Assembly: GCA_037157565.1 (NCBI GenBank)
Contig: JAZHRO010000054.1
Location: 14,491,501-14,555,500, forward strand
Direction of reading: 5' to 3'
DNA: 64,000 bases
From: Thalassia testudinum
Lineage: Eukaryota; Streptophyta; Magnoliopsida; Alismatales; Hydrocharitaceae
Position numbers and translations under genes: made by a program. Below are positions 29,571 through 40,132 of the stretch, piece after piece (positions within the stretch are counted from its first letter, which is position 1; each line of letters opens with the position of its first letter). The notes under the pieces are model-generated. The model made no database searches and was not told the origin of the DNA. It saw nothing but the letters and a program-made list of their open reading frames with translations.

Positions 29571-29669
29571 TAGATGGAGGTTTCAGATGCATCTCTGCGC
29601 TTTGGGCAGCGAGGCTTTTGAACCAGGGGTGTGAGGGCTTCTTCGCTTATGTAGTGGTAGAGCCTAGCC

Positions 29670-30600
29670 CCGTGACTGACTTTCAGAGTATCCCGGTGGT
29701 TTGCGAGTACCCCGACGTTTTTCCAGAGGAGCTGCCAGGACTACCGCCTAAGCGTGAGATCGAGTTTGAGATCTCACTGGCATCAGGGACCAGCCTCATT
29801 TCTACTGCACCGTATTGGATGGCACCGCTTGAGCTGCGAGAGCTCAAGTCACAGCTACAGGACCTGTTGGAGAAGGGCTTTGTGAGGCCCAGTGCGTCCC
29901 TGTAGGGAGCCCATGTGTTGTTTGTGAAGAAGAAGGACGGTACCCTGCGACTTTGTGTCGACTACCGACAGCTAAATAGGGTCACTGTCAAGAACAAGTA
30001 TCCACTGCCGAGGATTGATGACCTCTTCGACCAATTGCGAGAAGCCACAGTGTTCACTAAGATAGATCTGAAGTTGGGTTACCACCAGTTGAGGATCAGG
30101 GAGACCGACATCTCCAAGACAGCTTTCCGTACCCAGTACAGGCACTATGAGTTCTTAGTCATGCTATTTAGGCTGACCAATGCCCTCGCTGCCTTCATGG
30201 ACTTGATGAACCGTGTTTTCCGGCCATACTTAGACTAGTTTGTGGTGGGTTCATCAATGACGTACTCGTTTACTTGCGGGATTAGGCGCAGCATGGACAA
30301 CATTTACGTATGGTGTTGGATACCTTGAGGTGACGCAGGCTGTATGCCAAGTACAGTAAGTGTAAGTTTTGGTTGAGGCAGGTGACCTTCTTGGGCCACG
30401 TGATTTCAGGAGATGGATTGGCTGTGGATCCAGCCAAGGTAGAGGCCGTACTCAGGTGAGAGAGGCCACATACAGTGATAAAGATACACAACTTTTTGGG
30501 ATTGGCAAGTTACTATCGACGGTTTATCAGGGGATTCTCTCAAATTGTGCGTCCTATGACCCAGCTGACTCAGAAGAACGTGCCCTTTGCTTAGACAAAT
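29670..30600 (+). pseudogene. Tekay reverse transcriptase
   Basis: Blocks in order: YPDVFPEELPGLPP, a TAG at 29,903 where the family has Trp (before [13 protein letters not shown]), [35 protein letters not shown], then a TAG at 30,236 and a frameshift. The catalytic box reads FINDVLVY instead of (F/Y)(I/V)DDVLVY, losing the first Asp of the pair. [18 protein letters not shown] and YYRRFIRGFS follow in shifted frames. Clearly dead. Confidence 0.85.
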
Positions 30601-30624
30601 GAGTGCGAGGCGTGTTTTTAGGAG

Positions 30625-32097
30625 TTGAAGAAGAGATTGACTTTAGCTCCTGTGCTTACCATTCCAGACAGTAGTGGCCGTTTCGTGGTTTACACCGATG
30701 CTTCGTTGCAGGGGTTAAGGGGTATGCTCATGCAGCGGGGTCATGTTGTCGCATACGCTTCGCGGCAACTGAAGCCCCATGAGCATAGCTACCCTACCCA
30801 TGACTTAGAGTTGGCAGCAGTTGTTTTCGCGTTGAAGACATGGAGGCATTACCTTTACGGTGAGACTTTCGAGATCTTCACAGATCATAAGAGCCTCAGG
30901 TACTTGTTTGACCAGAAGGAGCTCAACATGAGACAGAGACGTTGGTTGGAGCTCCTGAAGGACTACGACTGTAGCATCTCCTACCACCCAGGGAAGGCCA
31001 ATGTGGTGGGCGATGCCTTAAGCTGGAAGGTGCTTGCCTACTTGGCAAGTTTACAGGCACAAAATTGGAGACTCATGGAGGAGTTGGGCAGTTGGCGACC
31101 TCGAGAGTCACAGGGGTATTGTGGGACGGTAACAGTGACGTGGCAGACACGACCAGAACTGATAGACCGCATCATCGCAGGGCAGATGGTCGATCCATAC
31201 TTACAGATGCTGCGAGATAGGGTGTTGACAGGGGACCCAGGAGACTTTTCCTTCTCAGACGAGATCCTGCATATGAGGGGACGTCTGTGCGTTCCTAGGG
31301 ACGAGGAGTTGTTGAGAGAGCTTCTGATCGAGGCGCACGGGTCTAGGTTCACCATACATCCTGGGAACGCAAAGATGTACCATGATTTGCGACGCAACTT
31401 CTGGTGGAGAGGGATGAAGCATGATGTTGGTGAGTTTGTTCAGCAGTATTTGGTGTGCCAGCAGGTGAAGGCCGAGCACCAGAGGCCTGCAGGGCCATTG
31501 CAGCCACTTTTTGTGCTAGAGTGGAAGTGGGAGAGCATCACCATGGACTTGGTGGTGGGTCTACCAGTTACCCAGCGGGGACACGACGTAGTCTGGGTGA
31601 TAGTAGACATGTTGACGAAGACGACGCGTTTCCTGCCGATTCGAGTCACCTTTGGACCAACACAGTTAGCAGAGAGATACATCCGAGATGTGGTGCGCCT
31701 GCACAGAGTCCCACGTGAGATTGTATCCGACATGGATACTCATTTTACTTCCCAGTTCTGGGCTGAGTTTCAACAGGCCTTGGGGACACGTTTAAGGTTC
31801 AGTACCTCTTACCACCTGCAGACGGATGGACAATTAGAGCGCACCATACAGGCACTTGAGAACCTTCTACGAGCCTGTCTACTAGACTGGAGAGGCTCCT
31901 GGGAGGAGCATTTTCCCCTAGCAGAGTTTGCATACAATAACAGTTACCACTCGAGTATCGGCATGGCACCTTACGAGGTTCTGTGCAGATGGAGGTGTAT
32001 TGCACCCTTGAGTTGGGTCGAGGTGGGGACCAAGTGGGAGGTTGGTCCCAGGCTGATCCGGCAGAGTCAAGAGGTGATAGAGCATATTCATAGATGA
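30625..32097 (+). pseudogene. Tekay RNase H and integrase (long open frame)
   Basis: 490 codons are open. RNase H shows [24 protein letters not shown] and [12 protein letters not shown], so Asp, Glu and Asp are present. Integrase shows the zinc-finger histidines ([10 protein letters not shown]), but the first zinc Cys is Tyr (QQYLVCQQ; canonical CLVC). The core Asp ([10 protein letters not shown]), Asp (IVSDMDTHF) and Glu ([10 protein letters not shown]) are present. It ends at TGA near 32,095. The upstream frames are broken, so it is not expressed as a polyprotein. Confidence 0.85.
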
Positions 32098-32618
32098 CTC
32101 CACACTGTCAGGAGCAGGCAGAAGAGCTACGTTGACCGGAAACACAAAGAGGTGCAAGTCGAGGTTGGGGATCACGTCTTTCTCCGTGTTTCGCCCATGA
32201 AGGGCTTGCAGCATTTTGGGGTGAAAGGGAAGCTTGCGCTAAGGTTTTTGGAGCCTTTTTAGGTCTTGGAGCTGGTAGGACCCGTTGCTTACTGGCTTGC
32301 CCTTCCTCCCCAGCTTTTTGGAGTGCACGACGTGTTTCACGTGTCCAACCTCAGGAAGTACATCACCGATCTCAGTCACGTTCTGAGCCACGAGAGCATC
32401 GAGGTGGGTGATGACCTGACCTATCCCGAGAGGCTAGTACAAATACCATACAGAGCTGTCCGGAGTCTGAAACGGAAGCAGGTACTACTGGTGAAGGTTC
32501 TATAGAGAAGCCAGCAGTACGAGGAGGCGACCTGGGAGCTTAAGGCGGCGATGCGAGAGCGGTACCCAGGGTTTTTTGAGGGTACGTCTTTTCGGACCTA
32601 CTTCGGTCCTCTTTAAGT
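32098..32618 (+). pseudogene. Tekay integrase C-terminus and chromodomain
   Basis: GVHDVFHVSNLRKYI marks the integrase C-terminal block. After a TAG at 32,502-32,504 (a Trp codon in intact relatives) comes YEEATWELKAAMRERYPGFF, the chromodomain end typical of Tekay-type chromoviruses. Chromodomains steer insertion to marked chromatin. The stop separates it from the integrase. Confidence 0.8.
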
Positions 32619-32692
32619 TTGTTATGCGTTTTTACGTTCTTTTTTCGTATCCTAGCTAGCTCAAGTTCCGAGGACGAAACTTCCTTTAAGTT

Positions 32693-34433
32693 TGTTATGA
32701 TGAAATGACTCGTTACATTTTTAGCCGGATAAGACGTCTGGAGTTTCAGTCAGATGTCTATCCAGACGTCTGGACACGTGCCCGAACATCTGAAAGTGGG
32801 ATTTTCGTACTGCGCTTTGCATCGCGCGGGCGGCGTGCAGAGGTCTCTCTCTCCCCGCACCCTCACCCCTTTAAACCCTAACTCCCCTCCTATATAAACC
32901 CCTCACCTCTTCTTCTCACCCCCTCACACCACTCAAGCCACCGCCACTTCCACCTTCTCCTTGCGACGGTCGCGCCCTCCAGCCTCCCATCCCTGCTGCT
33001 GCAGCCGCGGCGAGGAAGGGAGGAGCTAGCGAGGGAGAATGGGGAAGAGCGAGAGTGAGAAAGTGAGAGGGAGTGTGGACGGGGGAGGAGGGAGACGTCC
33101 GTAAGAGCTCAGTGGAGCTCGAGGAGCTTATGGGAGAGAGGAGGACGCTGGCGAGGAGCTTCTCAAGCTCCTGCAGCTACTAGAGCTGCCGTTGCAGGTG
33201 GAGGTGCGAGCGGGGCGAGTTGTGACGAGGTTCTGGTACTAGAGGTTTCCCAGTACCAGACATCTGGCATGACGTCCAGACGGCTGGCAAGGCACCAGAA
33301 CGTCCAGAGCTGAAGCAGGACGTCTGGAAGCACGTATATCGTGAGGTACATACCTTTCTATGCTGCTTTCCGCCATGCAGTAGTTTTCAGCACAAAAGGT
33401 GTTGGGCTAAAATTCTGCTTGCATTTTCGTACACAGGTGAAGGCTTTGGGAAGGCACGCGGTGCACTTTCCCAAGTGCTTTTGGACGTCTGACCGCATTG
33501 CCAGACGTCTGACGGCCATTCCAGACAACTGGAAGTTGGGTGAGACGTATGGAGTTGCCCTAGACGATCGCAGTGGGATCTAGACGTCTGAGCACACCAT
33601 AGGAAACACAACGTGTGATCTGACATCTTTTAAGACGTCTGGGACTAGTCCCAGACGTTTAATTTTGGTCATTAACTGCGTTTTTGGCCCGTTTGAGGCC
33701 CAAACGGAATTGGATTTGTACAAACGAAGTACCGCTGTTTTCCACTTGAGTTCCTCTACGTGTTCGCATTGAGTATCTATTGTTTTGAGCTCGTCTAATG
33801 TAAATTGGTCGCTGGTACACGTTACCAGCTGGTGGTGTATTCAGGGCCCGCGAAGAAGACGCGATCTGTGGCACAGGCCCTCATTCCTCCCGTGATACTT
33901 GATAGAGTGGTTTAATGCAATTATTAAGATATGAATAAAGAATATGTATGCTTAGCTTAAATTGATTGAAACCCTAGGATGTGGAATGAACCTTAGGGTA
34001 GAAATGTATGAGCATGATATGGAACTACTCTGGTTTACTTAAGATGCATGTTAAAATACAAGTTGCCTGTATGAAAATGAGAAATTGAAATGTGAACCCT
34101 CAAGCTGCATGTTTATGATTGAGAACTGAATTATGAAAACACGAGCTGCCTATATATGGATGAGGAACGAGTTATGAAACATGAGATCTGAATATGGATA
34201 AACGAGGTGAATATGAGCATGAACCCTACGGGGATTTAGGAGTAGAACTCCTGTGTAAAAAAGGAATCTGGATTGTAGACGGGAAGTGTGCTGGCCCTTG
34301 TGTACACGGTACCAAGGAGAGCAATTGTCCCTTTTTAGTGTAGAGCGGAGCTAGCCTCCCTTGGGTTAAGACCCGAGGTTAGGATTGGCTCTCGCGTACG
34401 TGGTACCGAGGCATGCTACTAGTGTGTGTGTGT

Positions 34434-34468
<35 letters not shown>

Positions 34469-35390
34469 GCTAGCCACCCCACAGGGTCCGCGGTTCAACT
34501 AGCCACCCTACACCGACTTTGTTAGGCCCTTTAGGCAAATCGGGGTAGTCGGAAGAGGGTACGCGGACTGTGGAGGGGCGAGACCCCTATTTTGAGAGGG
34601 CAAGGCCCTATACTGTTCTGTGCTGTACTTTGGACGTATCCACTATCAGAAACGACTGACCGCGTGTCAGTGCAGGGTAGCTACCCATGCGCTTATCACG
34701 CATGCCGTAGTCACCACTACGTCTTAATAGTGACTTCGGGGTGGTTGAATGGGTGTAGGACTACCACAAGGGACTCTCCCGCCCAGAAGAGCACCATATG
34801 CACCTTCTACTCCATGGAAAAGACTGCAATCAAGATCGTTCCCACGAGGAACAAGCAAGATTAAGGAATTCCTGGATACTTTGAGAAATAGATGAACCAG
34901 AAGCACAAAAATGAGATAAATAGAAATGATAAATAAGCTTTCTTATTATTTTACTTTACTTGCACTTAAATAATGTAAACACCACTCTACTCAGCATTCG
35001 CTGACTCTGCCTTTTTGTAACCCTGTTCAGGACCAAGAGTTGAACAGCCTGAGTTTCCGGCTGTAGAGGGTGTTGGGCCCAACCGTAGTCATTCTTTCAG
35101 CTCTTTCGTTTTTCTACTGTTGTAGTGAGTAATGGACATATATGTTACTGTTCATGTTACTTTCTGTTTCCTTTCTATTTTCTGTTGTTGTTGTGGTGGC
35201 ATATACTATATTTTGAGACAGTTATTCTACTTTCTTTACTACTTCGTTCTTTTCTTCTGCTTAGTTATATTGCATTTGTGAATGTGGTTTATTTTCTTGC
35301 TTTTGGTTATTTCCCGTTGGACGACTAGGTCTTGGGATTAATTGAGGTGAGCCAGTCTCGGATCCTGTAGGGATCCAGGAACCGGGTACA
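32693..35390 (+). repeat. 3' LTR of element A
   Basis: It begins TGTTATGATGAAATG right after the polypurine-like stretch and ends GGAACCGGGTACA. It contains TATATAA at 32,891 and a 34-base poly-G run at 34,434-34,467 not present in the 5' LTR. Confidence 0.85.
34434..34467. repeat. Poly-G run of 34 bases after a (GT)n tract
   Basis: The tract GTGTGTGTGT (34,422-34,433) is followed by 34 consecutive G. The 5' LTR of the same element has only AGTGTAGGGAGGGAG at this place, so the run expanded after insertion or is an assembly error. Confidence 0.9.
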
Positions 35391-37323
35391 GTTTCCGTTT
35401 ATAATCAACTATATGTTTCTGATTCGATTATTCTAGTAAGGGTCCACAACATTTCTTAATCCACTTGTTCCCTAGGGGAACGATCTTGATGCAGTTTTCC
35501 CATGATGCAAGATGTACACGTGGCACTCTCCTGGTTAGGAGAGTTCCCTATGGTAGTCCTACACCCGGTTTACCACCCTGGGATCATGGTCGTGACGTAG
35601 TAGTGACTACGGCATGTGAGATAAACGCACGGGTAGCTACCCCACCCTGGCGCGTGGTCCGTCTTTTCTGCTAGAGGGTATGCCCAAACGTATAGCACAA
35701 AACAGAATAAGGGCCTCACTCCTCAACAATCTGCGTACGCTAGCCCGACTATCCCGATTTGCCCAGTGGGCCTAACATGAGTCGGTGTAAGGAGGCGAAT
35801 CCAAACCCCGGGTCCCAACCCAAGGGGTGGCTAGCCCTCTCCCCACACAAAAGTGACAGTAGCTCTCCTCGATACAACATACATGAGAGCCAGCTCACTT
35901 TCCATACCCAAGTCTGAATCGCCAACCAACATGCCTGTAGGAAACATGTTCCATCATACGTCAGATATCCATGCCACTGTACTTTGATTTCCTTTCCTAG
36001 TTCCCTGTAGGGTTCATGCATAGGTACTCATCTCGTTTCATTACGTGGCATGTACCCCTATCACATTCTAGTTTATAATTCATACAACAAGCAACTCGTG
36101 AATTAAAAAGATAAGCAATTATCACATCATTTTAAATATTCCATTACTCATAGTAGGGAATTTAACCACATGCATTCTCAATTTATAGCAAGCGAGATTC
36201 ATACATCGAATATAAACATTCACATTCTCAGTCCTAGGGTTTATCTTATGCCGTAGGTGTCAAGCAGATATTTTCAATTTAGCATGCACTTTAATAATTT
36301 AAACCACAGGAGTAGAGAGGACCAATCTACCAAGGTGTATGGGTGGTATGGGGGCACGAACGGTGGATCCCGATGTCTTCACGGGTCCCGTGTGCACTAT
36401 GGACTGGAGACTTATTCTAAACAGTTGATCAAACCAAACATTAACATTGTTGACCATTATGTCAAATAAGCTCTAAACAGTATGAACACGACCCTAAAAT
36501 GTAGGAAATTCTGAAAGAAAACCAACGGTACTTTGTTTGCACAAAACCGACTTCGTTTGGGCCCTAAATTGTCCCAAACATGCGCACCCTGACCAAAATC
36601 TGACATCTAGGGTGATTCCCAAATGTCTTAAATGAGCGCAGGATCTCACTTTGCTTTCCTGCGTCTGTTCCAGTTGTCTGAGGGGGTTACCAGACGTCTG
36701 ACACAACTCCCGATCGTCTGGGAGAGTAGTCAAACGTCTGACGCTGCTTCCAGATGTCTTAAAGTGCCTCGAACGCCGTGCCAACGTGCCTTTCCAACGT
36801 TCCTCGTACCTATGCAATAGAGCATGACACCTTAACACTACCGTGGTATGTATGCATGGCTCAGAGCTCAGGCAGAGAAAATACCTCGACACTCTGCATG
36901 CTACTAGATGTCCTGAGCTCGCTCCGGATGTCTGGCGAATGTCACAGACGTCTAATACTGTGAAAATATCCGTGCGCAAAACCTCCTCGCGAAGCTGTCC
37001 TCCTCACCCGTGGAGTTGCAGCAACTTCTCCCCTTGCTGCTCTCCCTCTCCCACGCTCTCTTTTTCTCTCCCAGCTCCTCTTGTTGCTCCCTTCTTCCTC
37101 TCGCACACACCTCTCCCCTCACGCTCTCCCTCTCCCTGTTGCTCCCATTCTCTTCCTCCCTCACTCTCGGTCACAAGGTGGAAGAAGAGAAAGGGGGGTG
37201 ACGACTGTTGAAGCAAGGGACTTAGGGTTTGGGGTGGGTGTGCATGGGGGTTGTGTGGGGTGAGTTGTGAGGCCAAGGTCAATTGCGGCCTTGGCCCTAC
37301 AAAATCTCCCCTTTTTTGCAGAG
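35391..37323 (-). mobile_element. Tekay-type LTR 'B', remaining part
   Basis: It resumes the minus-orientation LTR interrupted at 25,403. The landmark block GGGAACGATCTTGAT (about 35,477) and the tract ending GATAAACGCACGGGTAG follow in the same order as in the LTRs at 37,324 and 52,662. Worn GACGTC palindromes lie at 36,600-36,960, followed by a CT-rich stretch and a GGCCAAGG/CCTTGGCC hairpin (37,271-37,296). The outer LTR end is not found; element D begins at 37,324. It is a solo or truncated LTR. Confidence 0.7.
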
Positions 37324-39944
37324 TGTAACGACCCGGTTCCCGAGTCCCTACGAGACACAAGAACCGGACCGACTCGACTAATCCCAAGACCTAGTCGTCC
37401 AACGAGGAAGTAACCAAAAGAGCAGTAAAATAAACCACATTCAGCATGAATATAACTAACAGTAAGGAAGTACAGCAGTAAGGAAAGAAACTACTACAGT
37501 AGATACCACCACAACAGTAGAACAACATTTATCATATAACAAGAACTGCAGGTAAAGAAAGTACAGCGGAAACAAAAACTACTCACTAGAACAGAAACAA
37601 AAGAGGTACAAAAGACTGTGGTAAACTCTACTGGACCCTACTCGGCCTAGCGTCCTCTGCAGCCACTGACCCTGGCTGCTCAACACCTGGTCCTGAAAAA
37701 GGTAACGAGTGTAACACGCCAGCAAAACGCTGAGTAGAGAGGCAAACTAACTAAAGGCAACAGTAGAGTGTACAGTAGCTGTTATGTTCTATTACTTCCT
37801 TTACTCACATCTTTCAATTTTTTTTTCACTATTTCATTTATTTCTCAGATCCTTTACTTGATCTCGAATGTCCTCGCGGGAACGATCTTGATTGCAGTCT
37901 TTTCCAAAAGTAGAAGTAGCACGTGGTGCTCTCCTGGTCGGGAGAGTCCCCCGTGGTGATCCTACCCTCAGTCAACCACCCCAAGGTCACTGACAGACGT
38001 AACGGTGACTACGGCACGCGCGATAAACGCACAGGTAGTTAGCCCGCACTGGCACGCGATCAGTCGTTTCCGTTAACGGGTGCGCCCAAAGCACAGCACG
38101 GAACCAGGGCAGAGCCCTCTCAGTAACAGGGGTCCAACCCCTCCAAAGTAACCAAACCGGGGCCTTGCCCCTCCACAGTCCGCGCACCCTCGCCTGACTA
38201 CCCTAGTTTGCCCTAGTGGGCCTAACAAGTCGGTGAAGGAGGCTAGCAGAACCCCGGGGCCCGTGGGGTAGCTAGTACTCTCCTAACACTACTAGCTCTT
38301 CTCGGTACTACGTACACGAGGGCCAACAAGTCGGTACAGAGTGGCCAATCCTAACCCCGGGTCCCTGGGGCGGTTGGCCCCACTCTGCACTAAACAGGTA
38401 CAGGTACTTCCCTTGGTACTGCGTACCCAAGAGACAGTACAAACTACATCTCAGTTCCATTCCTTTTTCTTTCCAGGAGTTCCACTCCTAATTCCCCGTA
38501 GGGTTCCAGCTCTTTATCTCAGAACATCATATGTTTCACTTTCCAGTTTCACGTTCTCACAATCCATGACCTCAATCATGTTTCTTTATTCATAACAGGC
38601 AGCTGTTAATTCAATTTACAGGCAGCTTTATATTCCTTTCCATTTTTCCAAGACTGCAGTATTATACATTCCACTAGTTTTTCCATCCTAAGATTCATGC
38701 CACATCCTAGGATCTAGCATACAGCTAGTTTTCCAGCCCTAGGATTCATGCATCACCTAGGAGCTATCATTCCATACATTTCTCATTCCTAGGATTCATG
38801 CAATGTCCTAGATTCTAGTTATGGTTCCATACTTTAACATATTTTAATAATAAACTTAAGCCACTCTACCAGGTACAACGGGAGTAATGGAGGCGTGATC
38901 GGGAATCCCGCGTGCCTCTGCGACTCCCAAGACTGCAATTGAACGAGGTCCTATCACAAGGATCAAACACGAGGAGTGTCTCAAAACAGTGTATAGTTAC
39001 TGTAGACGGGTATAAGAATTAATTCTGAAAAGAACGCAACTCGAATCGCGGAAAACGGAGCCCGAACGGGCCCTAAACGGGTTGAAAAAGACGATACTGT
39101 GCAAAATCAGACGTCTTAAACAATGGATCAGAGAATTACCTGTCTAGTGTGGTTTCCCAGACGTCCAGAAGTATGCGGGGACGTCTGTCCTATCTCCCAG
39201 ACGTCCGATGGTCACCCCGGACGTCTGGAGGTCACTCCCGCCGTCTGGTACAACTTCCAGACGTCTGATTCGCAAAGGATGGCGAATCAGCGAACCTGCG
39301 CATAGCCAACTGCCTCCCTCAGTACGGTCGGTCGACAGGAAGGAAGAAGAAAGCGGAATACACACCTTTCAGACGTCTGTATGAGCTACCAGACGTCGTC
39401 CTCGCCGTCTGCCTATCAACCCAGACGTCTGATTCTGGAAATTTATCCAGAATCAGGGCGCCACCCGGCCTCCGCTCGCGACGCCGCCCGCGTCGCACCT
39501 CGCGCGCCTGCTGCTCAGACTGCAGCAGGTCCCTCTCCGCATCATTCCGCGCCCCCTGCGCCCTCCGCCGGCCGGCCAAGCCGCTCCGGCGAGCTCGCCC
39601 TCACGGCAGAGCTCCGCTCTCGCATGCCGCACCTCCTCCGCGCTCACTGCGGCCGCCGCTGCCGCCCTCGCGCTCGCGCTCACGCTCACGCTCTGGCTGA
39701 AGGAGAAGGGAAAGGAGACGATGGTGACGGAGTGAGGGGAGGCGTGCCCTTTTAAGGCCACGCGAGGAGGAGGGAGAGATGCGGCAGAGCGTCTGCAGCC
39801 GCAGAGAATATCGGATATTCGCGGGCCTGCGCGCTGAGGCGCGCAGACGAACACTCGTGCCAGAATAACTGATTTCCAGACGTCTGGAAACGATCCCAGA
39901 CGTCTGGTAAGACGTCTGGGGCACGCGCTCGTCACAATATAACA
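37324..39944 (-). repeat. 3' LTR of element D (2.62 kb)
   Basis: On the minus strand it starts TGTTATATTGTGACGAG and ends GGGTCGTTACA. It includes a dense CAGACGTCTG cluster (39,110-39,930), an inverted repeat at 39,429-39,456 and a CCTAGG-containing array at 38,690-38,830. Confidence 0.85.
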
Positions 39945-40024
39945 AACTCAAAGGAAGTTTCATCCCCGAAACTTGCGCCAACTAGGGTGCGGGAAAAGAC
40001 GTCCGAATAACCATAACAAACTCA

Positions 40025-40132
40025 AAGAGGACCGAAGCCGGTCCGAAAAGACGTACCCGCAAAAAGCTCCGGGTACCGCTCCCGCATTGCCGCCTCAGGC
40101 TCCCAGGTAGCCTCCTCGTACCGCTGGCTCCT
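40025..40132 (-). pseudogene. Chromodomain remnant of element D
   Basis: Directly after the TGA the same frame reads YEEATWEPEAAMRERYPELF, the chromodomain end. The stop replaces a Trp codon (TGG to TGA). Element A has a different stop (TAG) at the same codon. Confidence 0.7.

Larger units (their letters stand above)
25404..35390 (+). mobile_element. Gypsy chromovirus (Tekay/Del-like) element 'A', complete but defective
   Basis: A plus-strand element of about 10 kb with two LTRs (about 25,404-28,036 and 32,693-35,390), a primer-binding site at 28,040, then gag, protease, RT, RNase H, integrase and chromodomain in the Ty3/gypsy order. It is nested in LTR B. The bases next to it are ATTTC (25,399-25,403) and GTTTC (35,391-35,395), a possible 5-bp duplication with one mismatch. 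All genes are broken. The 5' LTR start is uncertain by several bases. Confidence 0.85.

Noticed and set aside
25399..35395. Perfect target-site duplication for element A
   Set aside because: Flanks ATTTC and GTTTC differ by one base and the 5' LTR start is ambiguous by several bases, so it is given only as possible.
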